From positions 62,001 through 126,000 of the forward strand of contig NZ_PEND01000008.1 in NCBI RefSeq assembly GCF_002844195.1: a DNA stretch of 64,000 nt, read 5' to 3'. Position 1 is the first letter of the stretch. Each line of letters starts with the position of its first letter. The position numbers and the translations under genes are program-made. Below the pieces are notes generated by a model. That model saw nothing but the letters and a program-made list of their open reading frames with translations, searched no databases and had not been told where the DNA came from. This DNA is from Halegenticoccus soli. Lineage in GTDB: Archaea > Halobacteriota > Halobacteria > Halobacteriales > Haloferacaceae. Below, piece by piece: positions 53,612-61,802 of this stretch.

Positions 53612-54547
53612 TCACGCCAGCTTTTCCAGGTTCTCCAGGACGATTTCGGGGTACGCGTCGTGATCGATTTCGAGCGCGACCCGGGCGTTGGGCTCGCGGC
53701 CGAGCACGCCGTGTTCGTCGTAGATCGTCGCGCCGTTCGACGGCCCGCCCGTCGTGTCGATCTCCACGTACGCCGCCTCGAACGTGAGCAGGCCGCCGAT
53801 GACGTCGGAGACCACGACCGCGTCGCTCGCCAGGCCGCCGTCGTGGCCGAACTTGCTCTTCACCTCGTCGACGCTGAACGCCAGGATCTTCGCGATCGTC
53901 GAGAGCGGAGCCGGCTCGTCCAGCAGCCGCTCTATCTCGTCCGTTCCGACGTAGACGTGTTCGGTCACGTCGAGCCCCACGATCTTGGGGTTCGCCTCCT
54001 GTACGACCCTGCTCGCGGCGGGGGCGTCGACGTAGAAGTTGAACGACGCCTGCGGCGTGACGTTCCCGGTCGTCTTCATCGCCCCGCCCATGAGGAAGAT
54101 GTTGCCGACCAGATCGGGTAACTCGGGCTCCAGGGCGATCGCCAGGGCGAGGTTGGTCGACGGTCCCACCGCGGCGATGGTGAGGTCTTCGCCGTGTTCG
54201 CGCGCCTGCTCGACGATGAACTCGACCGCGTGCGCGTCGATCGGCTCTGCCGTCGGCTCGGGGAGCTCCGCCCGCACGTCCTCGGGGAGGCCGCCGGGGC
54301 CGTGGACGTGCTCCGCGGTTTCGAGGTCGTCGGAGAGCGGACGCGCGGCGCCCGCGGCCACGGGAACGTCGGCCCGATCGACGAGTTCCAGCAGCGAGAG
54401 CGCGTTGTGCGTCGCGTTCTCCAGCGTCGTGTTGCCCATCACGGTCGTGAGTCCGACCACGTCGACGTCCTCGTTCGCCAGCGCGACGAACGTGGCGATT
54501 GCGTCGTCGTTCCCCGGGTCGACGTCCAGTAGGAGCTTCGTAGACAT
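53612..54547 (-). CDS. nucleoside hydrolase 1
   Basis: Inosine/uridine-preferring nucleoside hydrolase family, 311 residues, cleaving the N-glycosidic bond of ribonucleosides. The Ca-binding Asp cluster is LLLDVDPGNDDAIAT at the start; other blocks are TTVMGNTTLENATHNALSLL, FIFLMGGAMKTTGNVTPQ-like NIFLMGGAMKTTG and ASFNFYVDAPAASRVV. It begins at ATG 54547. A paralogue lies at 58837-59781; between them is an ECF transporter, suggesting uptake then hydrolysis of nucleosides. Confidence 0.92.
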   Translation of the reverse strand: MSTKLLLDVDPGNDDAIATFVALANEDVDVVGLTTVMGNTTLENATHNALSLLELVDRADVPVAAGAARPLSDDLETAEHVHGPGGLPEDVRAELPEPTAEPIDAHAVEFIVEQAREHGEDLTIAAVGPSTNLALAIALEPELPDLVGNIFLMGGAMKTTGNVTPQASFNFYVDAPAASRVVQEANPKIVGLDVTEHVYVGTDEIERLLDEPAPLSTIAKILAFSVDEVKSKFGHDGGLASDAVVVSDVIGGLLTFEAAYVEIDTTGGPSNGATIYDEHGVLGREPNARVALEIDHDAYPEIVLENLEKLA

Positions 54548-54608
54548 GCTAGCTACCTCCATAATTTTCGATCGGAGTGATAAGCGTTTCCGTGCGAGGG
54601 AAAACCGA

Positions 54609-56456
54609 TCAGTGCGTCTGCACGTCGAGCCGGCGGTAGAGTTCGTCGAGCGAGAGCACGGGCTCCGCGAGGCCGATCGCCGTTCCGATGCGGGTGACCT
54701 GCGGCGGCCGGACGTCCGCCTCCGAGAGCGTCTCCCGGTCGCTCAGCACGGTCGCCGGATCGCCGTCCAGGAGGACGGTCCCCCGCGCGAGCGCGATGAC
54801 GCGGTCCGCGTGCTCCGCGACGAAGTCCATGTCGTGGGCGATGACGACGACGAGCTTTCCGTCCTTGACCAGCGCCTCGACGATGTCGCCGAGCAGGTCG
54901 TGACCGGGGGCATCCTGCCCGCCGGTCGGTTCGTCGAGGACGACGATCGGCGTGTCCATCGCGACGACCGACGCGACCGCGACCCGCTTTCGCCACGGAT
55001 CGCCCAGGTCGTACGGGTTCTTCTCCCGCACATCGGTCAGCCCGGCGCGCTCGATCGCCCGCTCGGTCAGCTCGTCGATCACGTCCTCGGAGTAGCCCAT
55101 GTTCCTCGGGCCGTATCGGACCTCCTCCTCGACGGTGCTGTGAAAGAGCTGATCGTCGGGGTTCTGGAAGCTCAGGCCGACGCGGCGCGAGAGCTGCGCG
55201 ACGCGCTGCTCGGTCGTGTCGACGCCCTGGATCGCGACGCGCCCCTCGGTCGGCTTGAGCAGCCCGTTGAGGTGCTTGACGAGCGTCGACTTGCCCGCGC
55301 CGTTCTGGCCGACGAGACAGACGCACCCGTCGTCGAGGGAGAACGAAACCCCCCGGAGCGCGTGGACGCCGCCCTCGTACGTGTGGTGGAGGTCGTCGAG
55401 GACCACCTCCCCGCGCGCCTCGACGCGCCCGTTCGCGTCGTCGGAGCGACACGCGGAATCCGCCGCGGAATCGGTGACTGGTGCGGTCGAGGCGGAGTCG
55501 ACGGCCGACTGGGGAGACGCCGCGTCGTTGGGCGACGTTGCGCCTGGGGACGGAGGGACGTCGTCGTCGACGGCGGAGGCGACCCCTCGGTCGGACGCGG
55601 TCTCGACGACGCCGGACAGCTCCTCGGCGCACTCTTCGAGCGTCAACGGGAGCGGCTCGGCCGCGGGGATCCGGCCGCTTTCGCGCAGCCGGTACCCGAT
55701 GCGGACGGGCGGGGGGACGAGGACGGGGAGGTCGTCCGCCTCGGCGGTCCCGAGGACGTCGCGGGGCGGGCCGTCGAGGGCGATCCGCCCCCCGTCGAAC
55801 ACCGCCAGTCGGTCGAGGTGGGGCGCCAGTCGTTCCAGGTCCTGGCTGACGAAGACGACCGTGTACCCCTCGCGGTTCATCTGGGCGACGACCTCCATGA
55901 CCTCCTCGGTCCCTTCGGGGTCGAGCTGGGCGGTCGGCTGTTGCAGGACGAGGATTCGCGGCCGCATCGCGACGACGGACGCGATCGCCACCCGCTGGGA
56001 CTGACCGCCCGAAAGCTGCATCGGATCGCGGTCGGCCAGCCCCTCGACGCCGATGGTCGCGAGGGCGTCGCGGGCCCGCCGCTTCATCTCTTCTCGGGAG
56101 TCGACCAGGGTTTCGAGCCCGAACGCGACCTCCTCCAGCACGGTCGAGGTCGCACCGGTCAGCTGATTGTACGGGTTTTCGAACACGAAGCCGACATCGG
56201 TTGCGAGGTCGCCGATCGATCTGGCTCGGGTGTCGACGCCGTCGATCCGCACGGTTCCGTCGAACTCGCCCTGGTAGAAGTGGGGTATCTGTCCGGCGAG
56301 CGTCCGGCAGAACGTCGACTTGCCCGCTCCGCTCACGCCCGTGATTCCGACGAACTCGCCCTCCTCGATGGAGTAGCTCACCCCGCGGAGCGCCCGCTCG
56401 TCGCCCGGCTGCGTGCTGTACCGAAACGAGACGTCGTCGACGTCGATCAGAGCCAT
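54609..56456 (-). CDS. ECF transporter fused double ATPase with one degenerate half
   Basis: Energizing ATPase of an ECF-type vitamin/nucleoside importer, two ABC domains in one chain of 615 residues. First domain: Walker A GVSGAGKST (40-48), signature LSGGQ (148-152), but the Walker B reads LVLQQPTAQLDP, so the Asp-Glu pair is Gln-Gln (172-173), and the H-loop reads FVSQDLERL (no His). Second domain: Walker A GQNGAGKST (383-391), intact VVLDEPTGG (Asp508, Glu509) and IAHDM, but the signature is LGDPW (484-488). An acidic linker (285-345) joins them. It starts at ATG 56456, overlapping EcfT. Confidence 0.9.
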   Translation of the reverse strand: MALIDVDDVSFRYSTQPGDERALRGVSYSIEEGEFVGITGVSGAGKSTFCRTLAGQIPHFYQGEFDGTVRIDGVDTRARSIGDLATDVGFVFENPYNQLTGATSTVLEEVAFGLETLVDSREEMKRRARDALATIGVEGLADRDPMQLSGGQSQRVAIASVVAMRPRILVLQQPTAQLDPEGTEEVMEVVAQMNREGYTVVFVSQDLERLAPHLDRLAVFDGGRIALDGPPRDVLGTAEADDLPVLVPPPVRIGYRLRESGRIPAAEPLPLTLEECAEELSGVVETASDRGVASAVDDDVPPSPGATSPNDAASPQSAVDSASTAPVTDSAADSACRSDDANGRVEARGEVVLDDLHHTYEGGVHALRGVSFSLDDGCVCLVGQNGAGKSTLVKHLNGLLKPTEGRVAIQGVDTTEQRVAQLSRRVGLSFQNPDDQLFHSTVEEEVRYGPRNMGYSEDVIDELTERAIERAGLTDVREKNPYDLGDPWRKRVAVASVVAMDTPIVVLDEPTGGQDAPGHDLLGDIVEALVKDGKLVVVIAHDMDFVAEHADRVIALARGTVLLDGDPATVLSDRETLSEADVRPPQVTRIGTAIGLAEPVLSLDELYRRLDVQTH

Positions 56457-57223
56457 CGGAAGACCCTCCACGCGCCCGCGCCGATCACCGCGAGGACCGA
56501 GGCCCACCGCAGCGCGCGCTCGCCCGCCGGATCGGCGACCTCGTAGAGGAACACCCGGGGGGTGCGTCGGTTGAACCCGCGGGCGTTGAGCGCGAGCGCT
56601 CGCGTGTTGGCCACGATGAGCGTGCCAATGAGCAGCGGCGCCAACAGTGCGACGAGCGACTTCGAACGCGTTCTGATGTCCGCCTCGCGGTCGAGTCCGC
56701 GCGCCTGCTGGGCGTCGGCGATCGCCTCGGCGCGCGCCTGAATCTGGGGGATGATCTGCAGCGACGCGATGAACACGTACGCCAGCTGCGGCGGAACGCC
56801 CTTCTCCATGAGCGCGATCCGCAGCTTCTGAGGCTGGCTGGTGGTCGCCATCAGCAGGAACGAGAGCACCAGCACCAGAACCCGAAAGAAGATCAAAAGC
56901 GTCTCCGCGACGCCCGCCTCCCAGAGCGTCACCGGTCCGACGACGAAAAACGGCGCGTCGTGGTTGGCCGGGTTCAGGATCCCCTGAATGACGAGCAACA
57001 GCGCGCCGAACGGAACCATCGCCAGTCCGACGAGTCGGAGCACGATCCCCGAGACGCCCGCCACGGCGACGCCGACGAACAGGGCGAGCGAGATCGCCAG
57101 CGCGAACCGATAGTTCGGAACGAGGAACACGAGGATTGAGACGGCGGCGGCGACCACCAGCTTCGTGACGGGGTTGAGGCGGTGAACGACGCTCTCGCCC
57201 GGCTTGTAAATCGACGTGTTCAC
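56447..57223 (-). CDS. ECF transporter transmembrane subunit EcfT
   Basis: Integral membrane coupling protein of 258 residues with five or so helices and the EcfT signature region AIADAQQARGLDREADIRTR (Ala-Arg-Gly type), which docks onto the ATPase. N-terminus STIYKPGESVVHRLNPVTK-like sequence (NTSIYKPGESVVHRLNPVTK). Starts with GTG at 57223 and overlaps the ATPase gene by ten bases. Confidence 0.85.
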   Translation of the reverse strand: MNTSIYKPGESVVHRLNPVTKLVVAAAVSILVFLVPNYRFALAISLALFVGVAVAGVSGIVLRLVGLAMVPFGALLLVIQGILNPANHDAPFFVVGPVTLWEAGVAETLLIFFRVLVLVLSFLLMATTSQPQKLRIALMEKGVPPQLAYVFIASLQIIPQIQARAEAIADAQQARGLDREADIRTRSKSLVALLAPLLIGTLIVANTRALALNARGFNRRTPRVFLYEVADPAGERALRWASVLAVIGAGAWRVFRWL

Positions 57224-57296
57224 GTCACCGCCCTCCGTCGCGGGCGCGGAAGCCCGCCGTCTTGATCCGGATCGGGATCGAGTTCATGCGTCGGGT

Positions 57297-57935
57297 CTAC
57301 TTCTGCGACGAGTATATCTGTTGCCCCTGTGGGGGAAGGTAGCGCGGCGGCACGGCCTTGCCGATGAAGTAGGCGATGAACGTGGTCGCGCCCTTGTCGA
57401 AGAACTCCACGAGGAACTGCGCGGTCAGCGCCGACTCCACCAGCGCCCGGCCGGACGCCACCAGCACGCCGGTCACGAGGCTCGGGCCGGCGCCGGTGAC
57501 GCCGCCGAAGACGACCACGACGATCGGCGTCGCGATGAGCGTCGCGACGATCCAGATGACGAGCGCGGAGACGAGCACGCGCTTCACGTCGTCGAACCAT
57601 CCCCGTCGGGCCAGCACCCCCGCGACCAGGCCGATCGCGACCGGCACGGGAAGAAATGCCAGCTGCTGGGGGCTTCCGAGCATCGCGCTGACGAAGTTAC
57701 TCAGCGCGCCGGTCAGCGCCGCCGCCCACGGGCCGGCCATGATCGCCAGCAGCACGGTCCCGATGTTGTCCATGAACAGCGGGAGCTTGAGCAGGTTGAC
57801 GATGAAGCCGCCGACGGCGTTGAGACCGATGCCGATCGGGATCAACACCCAGGTGGTGGTCGTGAAATCGTCACCGATCCGCGATACGAACGATCGATCA
57901 CTTCCCGTCTCGTGGCCTGTCGAAGACTCTGCCAT
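57297..57935 (-). CDS. ECF transporter substrate-binding (S) component
   Basis: Membrane protein of 212 residues with about six helices: VLIPIGIGLNAVGGFIVNLL, KLPLFMDNIGTVLLAIMAGP, SNFVSAMLGSPQQLAFLPVP. Such S components bind the substrate and dock to EcfT. It is first in a four-gene run with EcfT, the ATPase and nucleoside hydrolase 1, so a nucleoside or base is the likely cargo (inference). Confidence 0.75.
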   Translation of the reverse strand: MAESSTGHETGSDRSFVSRIGDDFTTTTWVLIPIGIGLNAVGGFIVNLLKLPLFMDNIGTVLLAIMAGPWAAALTGALSNFVSAMLGSPQQLAFLPVPVAIGLVAGVLARRGWFDDVKRVLVSALVIWIVATLIATPIVVVVFGGVTGAGPSLVTGVLVASGRALVESALTAQFLVEFFDKGATTFIAYFIGKAVPPRYLPPQGQQIYSSQK

Positions 57936-58077
57936 TTGTTATCACGACTTACCCCACAGACTACGGTTACTTAACTTTTGCTCTGCGAGCCGGCCGAGCC
58001 GGCTCGGTCGAATCGGGGCGACGGCGAACGAACCGATCAGGGTGAATAATTAGTACCCCGGAACGAAGAGGTCACGT

Positions 58078-58251
58078 ATGGACGCGGCAACAGTCGGACT
58101 CGCGCTCGCTACCGGGCTGATCACGGGTGCAGTATTCAGGTTTCTGGAGGTACCGATACCGGCGCCGCCGAACCTCGCCGGCGTGATGGGGATCGTCGGA
58201 ATCTATCTCGGGTACAAACTCGTCGAAGCGCTGCTGACGGCGACCGGGTGA
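58078..58251 (+). CDS. XapX domain small membrane protein
   Basis: Fifty-seven residues too short for most gene finders: DAATVGLALATGLITGAVFR, FLEVPIPAPPNLAGVMGIVG, IYLGYKLVEALLTATG. The XapX pattern (two helices with a P-x-P-A-P-P-N-L-x-G hinge) is clear. XapX proteins are of unknown role, often next to xanthosine permease/phosphorylase genes. Here it lies between the ECF transporter and nucleoside hydrolase 2. TATA-like TAATTAG about 28 bases before the ATG. Confidence 0.85.
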   Translation: MDAATVGLALATGLITGAVFRFLEVPIPAPPNLAGVMGIVGIYLGYKLVEALLTATG

Positions 58252-58345
58252 CGCCGACCAAGCGGCCGTGCACGGACGCCGGCGACCGCGCACAGACACC
58301 GACGACCGTGCACGCACCCCGGCGACCGGTTGCTCCGTCGGCCGG

Positions 58346-58801
58346 TCACTCCGCCGTCGAGACGGTGACGTATCCGTCGAAGTTCAGCACGACCGACTGC
58401 GTCGTGTCGCCGAAGATGGCTTTGCCGGTCGGCGAGCGTCGCCTCCCGGGGATGAAGACGTGGTCGCAGTCGTGGCCGTCGGCGACTTCGATGATCCGGT
58501 CCGACGGGCGGCTCGTCTCCACGACGTCCCAGACGACGCGATACGGGACGGTCAGATCGCCCAGCGCTCGTTCGCTCACCCGTTCTGCGAACAGCCGGAC
58601 GGTTTCCGCGTCGCTTCGGGGCGGCCGCGTCCCGGCGTCGCCGAGCGCGGCCCGCATTTCGTCGACGGCGTCCGCGTCATCTCCGCCGAGGACGAGCGCG
58701 AGCACGACGAGTTCCGCGCCGACGCCCTGCGCGAGCGACCCCGCCTCGCGGAGCAGGTCGGCGGCGGGGGACGTATCGATCACAACGAGTGCACGATCCA
58801 T
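58346..58801 (-). CDS. universal stress protein (UspA) family protein
   Basis: Alpha/beta nucleotide-binding protein of 151 residues: RALVVIDTSPAADLLREAGS at the start and DHVFIPGRRRSPTGKAIFGD, TTQSVVLNFDGYVTV at the end (G-x2-G-x9-G-S/T type loop). Starts at ATG 58801, with a 35-base gap to nucleoside hydrolase 2 upstream. May respond to stress in the nucleoside locus. Confidence 0.85.
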   Translation of the reverse strand: MDRALVVIDTSPAADLLREAGSLAQGVGAELVVLALVLGGDDADAVDEMRAALGDAGTRPPRSDAETVRLFAERVSERALGDLTVPYRVVWDVVETSRPSDRIIEVADGHDCDHVFIPGRRRSPTGKAIFGDTTQSVVLNFDGYVTVSTAE

Positions 58802-58836
58802 GGTGCGGGTAGCGCTCGCACCTGTGTTAAAGGTTG

Positions 58837-59781
58837 TCAGCGGTCCTCCGCCGCGTTGATGCTGTCGACGACGACGTCCCGACACCGCTCGACGTCCACT
58901 TCGAGGGCGACCTCGCAGTTCGGTTCGCGATCGAGCACGCCGTGTTCGTCGTAGATCGTCGCGCCGTTCGACGGCCCGCCCGTCGTGTCGACCTCGACGT
59001 ACGCCTCCTCGAAGCCGAGCACCTCGTCGTCGAGAACGCCCGCGAGCACGACCGAATCGCTCACGATCGATCCGTCGAACCCGTGGGTGCTGTCGGGACC
59101 CTGCGCTTTGAAATCAAGGACGTCCGCGACGACGCGCTGGAAGTCGCTCCCCTCGCGGAGTCCGTCCGCGACCGAGGTCGGCAGGTACGCCGGTTCGGTC
59201 ACGTCGAGGCCGACCACCTTCGGCGACCCCCGTTCGATCACGCGGGCGGCCGAGGCGGCGTCGACGTAGAAGTTGAACGACGCCTGCGGCGTGACGTTCC
59301 CGGTCGTCTTCATCGCCCCACCCATCTGGTACACGTCGGCGACCGTGTCGGGCAGCGCGGGTTCGATCGCCATCGCCAGCGCGACGTTCGTCTGCGGGCC
59401 GACCGCGGCGATGGTGAGGTCCTCGCCGTGTTCGCGCGCCTGTTCCAGGATAAATTCGACCGCGTGCGCCTTGATCGGCTCCGTGTTCGGCTCCGGGAGC
59501 GCCTCGCGGACCGACTCGGGCATGCCGCCCGGCCCGTGGACGTACTCGGCCATGACGAGCGAGTCGGCGAACGGCTCCCCGGCCCCCCGGGCGACCGGAA
59601 CGTCAGTGCGGTCCACCCATTCGAGCAGCGCGAGCGCGTTCCAGGTGGTGTTCTCGACGGTCGTGTTACCCATCACGGTCGTGAGCCCGACGACGTCGAC
59701 GGCGTCGTTGCCGAGCGCCATCAGGATCGCGAGCGCGTCGTCCAGCCCCGGATCGACGTCCAGGAGGAGTTTGCGAGTCAT
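58837..59781 (-). CDS. nucleoside hydrolase 2
   Basis: Paralogue of the hydrolase at 53612, 314 residues. The Asp cluster LLLDVDPGLDDALAI is kept, plus TTVMGNTTVENTTWNALALL and YQMGGAMKTTGNVTPQASFN. Several stretches of about 57-60 bases are identical at the DNA level to the other copy. A TTG six bases upstream is in frame, but the ATG at 59781 is preferred. Confidence 0.9.
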   Translation of the reverse strand: MTRKLLLDVDPGLDDALAILMALGNDAVDVVGLTTVMGNTTVENTTWNALALLEWVDRTDVPVARGAGEPFADSLVMAEYVHGPGGMPESVREALPEPNTEPIKAHAVEFILEQAREHGEDLTIAAVGPQTNVALAMAIEPALPDTVADVYQMGGAMKTTGNVTPQASFNFYVDAASAARVIERGSPKVVGLDVTEPAYLPTSVADGLREGSDFQRVVADVLDFKAQGPDSTHGFDGSIVSDSVVLAGVLDDEVLGFEEAYVEVDTTGGPSNGATIYDEHGVLDREPNCEVALEVDVERCRDVVVDSINAAEDR

Positions 59782-59906
59782 ACTCAACCGGGTGAACGCT
59801 TGGGTCAGTGGGCGATAAAATTTTGCATCGAATCGAGGTGGGCGCGGCGGCCCGCCCGACTCTCGGGGATCGGCCTACTCGACGAGTGACCCGCCCAGGA
59901 GGTGAC

Positions 59907-60728
59907 CTACTCGGGGGGTGAGTCCCACTCCTCGCCGTTGTCCTGCGGCTCGTAGCCGATGACCTCCCGCGCGTGGTCGATGTCGAACCAGCGCCGGTCG
60001 TTGGCGCTGACGCCGTAGAAGACGTCGAACTCGACGCTGTCGTCGCGCAGACACCGGTCGACCATCTGGGCGAGATCGCGGCGCGACTGCCACATCGCCT
60101 TCATCCGGGCGACCATCTCGTCGTACTCATCGCTGCCGCGCTCCCACGTACCCTCGTCCACGCCGAGTTCCGCGTCGCCGTAGGGGTGGTCGTACTCCTC
60201 GTGGCGCACGCTGCAGATGCGCAGCGCGTAGAACCGCTTCGGGAACTCGAAGTTCTCGACGTAGTAGCGGCCCAAGTCCTCGTCGTAGGCCTTCGACGCG
60301 CCGTAGTACGAGTCGGGGCGGTGCGGCGCGTCTTCGTCGACGGTGAGCCCGAAGTCGGGGTAGTAAATGTCGGGGGCGTTCTCGACCTCGTACATCCCGA
60401 CGACGTGGTTGGTCGACCCGAAGACGAACCGCTCCACCTCGGCGTCCTTGGCGGCCTCCAACACGTTGTACATCCCCCGGATGTTGTTGTCGAGGGTCTG
60501 CTCGAACGTGCCGTCGGTCTCGGGGTAGCCCGCCAGGTGGACGACCGCGTCCGCGCCGTCGAAGGCGGGCCGGATGGCATCGTAGTCGGCGACATCGGCC
60601 ACGAACGTCTCGTACTCGTCCCTGTCGGAGCGGTTCAGGTAGGTGTAGTCGTACTCGTCGCGCTCGGCGAGATGGTCGATGATCGCGGTGCCGACTCTGC
60701 CGAACGCGCCCGTCAGGAGCACATTCAT
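59907..60728 (-). CDS. NAD-dependent SDR, uronate-dehydrogenase-like
   Basis: Extended short-chain dehydrogenase of 273 residues. N-terminal LLTGAFGRVGTAIIDHLAE is the NAD-binding loop; catalytic YGASKAYDEDLG (Tyr-x3-Lys) lies near residue 144; TNHVVGMYEVENAP and DAVVHLAG resemble uronate dehydrogenases, which oxidise hexuronates to lactones. The neighbouring enolase-superfamily dehydratase and fumarylacetoacetate-hydrolase family protein would continue that route. Other sugar SDRs are possible. Confidence 0.75.
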   Translation of the reverse strand: MNVLLTGAFGRVGTAIIDHLAERDEYDYTYLNRSDRDEYETFVADVADYDAIRPAFDGADAVVHLAGYPETDGTFEQTLDNNIRGMYNVLEAAKDAEVERFVFGSTNHVVGMYEVENAPDIYYPDFGLTVDEDAPHRPDSYYGASKAYDEDLGRYYVENFEFPKRFYALRICSVRHEEYDHPYGDAELGVDEGTWERGSDEYDEMVARMKAMWQSRRDLAQMVDRCLRDDSVEFDVFYGVSANDRRWFDIDHAREVIGYEPQDNGEEWDSPPE

Positions 60729-61028
60729 GAGTGAGAGTCACGGTCCCCCTACAAAAACGTTCAGGGTGTGACCGTGTGTTCAAATGAAACGCGTGAAGTC
60801 GCCGGCGACGGTGAGACCGCCTCGAAAGCCCCCGAGCCGAGAGGCCGGCTCCTTTCAGTCCCACCCGGTCGAGGCCGATTCGCCCGCGACTGCGTCGCTG
60901 AACACTGCCGCGATCGCGGGTACTCGCGGTATCCGCGCGTCCATAGCGGCGGTAGATGGTGAACGGCGACGACGGTGTTCGTTCGCGGCGGCAGTAGATT
61001 CATGTCGCAGGCCGGAGAGTCGAGAACG
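60729..61028. other. divergent intergenic region
   Basis: About 300 bases between the SDR and the MBL gene, transcribed outward in both directions. It holds a GGAG element before the ATG at 61029 and a TGTTCAAATGAAACG stretch at about 60777. No gene supported. Confidence 0.4.
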
Positions 61029-61748
61029 ATGACACGCCAACTCACGCTGGAGTACTACGGCCTCTCGTCGTTCTGCATCGAGCACGGGGAGACGCGGATC
61101 CTGGTCGACCCGTGGATCGAAGCGCCCGACTGGTCGAACCGGGCGGTCGAGGAGTTCGCGGACGTCGATTACGTCTTCGTGACCCACGGTGCCTACGACC
61201 ACCTCGGCGACGCCCGCGCCGTCGCGGCGCTGTCGGGCGCACCCGTGATCACCGAACCGGCGGTCGCGGACCACCTCGTCGCGGAGGGACTTTCGAACGA
61301 ACAGGTCCGGAAGGTGATCTGGGGGAACGCGCTCGACGAAGGGGAGTTCGGCGTGCGGGTGCTCGAAACCCGCCACCTCTCGTACTTCGAGACGGCCGCC
61401 GGCCACCGGTCCGGCCTCCCGCTCGGCTTTCACTTCGAGTTCGACGGGGCGAGCCTGTACTACGTCGGCGACACGTCGATCTTCCGGGACCTCGAACTGT
61501 TCGTCGAACTCAACGAACCCGACGTCGTGTTGCTCCCCGTCGGGAGCGCGCCCGGCGATCTCGCGCCCATGCCCCCGCGCGACGCGGCCGTCGCCGCCTC
61601 GTGGTTCGATGTCGAGACGATCGTCCCCGTCCACTACGTCCCCGGGAGCGACGAACTCGACGAGTTCGAACGCCGGCTTCGAGCCGCGTCGCCGGAGGCG
61701 GGCGACGCCGTCGTCGCGCTCGACGTGGACGACCGGTTCGAGCTGTAG
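61029..61748 (+). CDS. UlaG-like metallo-beta-lactamase fold hydrolase
   Basis: Protein of 239 residues: TLEYYGLSSFCIEHGETRIL, LVDPWIEAPDW, then VFVTHGAYDHLGDA (MBL zinc site with Gly-Ala-Tyr instead of the usual third residue), GASLYYVGDTSIFRD, VPVHYVPGSDEL. This is the UlaG-type branch, which includes lactone hydrolases. An ATG at 61029 is chosen, with GGAG upstream; ATGs at 60975 and 61002 are in frame. Its place near sugar-acid genes fits lactone opening (inference). Confidence 0.75.
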   Translation: MTRQLTLEYYGLSSFCIEHGETRILVDPWIEAPDWSNRAVEEFADVDYVFVTHGAYDHLGDARAVAALSGAPVITEPAVADHLVAEGLSNEQVRKVIWGNALDEGEFGVRVLETRHLSYFETAAGHRSGLPLGFHFEFDGASLYYVGDTSIFRDLELFVELNEPDVVLLPVGSAPGDLAPMPPRDAAVAASWFDVETIVPVHYVPGSDELDEFERRLRAASPEAGDAVVALDVDDRFEL

Positions 61749-61802
61749 CCGCGCCGGGGTCCGTCGGGCCGCGGGGAACCGCGGATCGACGGGAGCCCGC
61801 AG

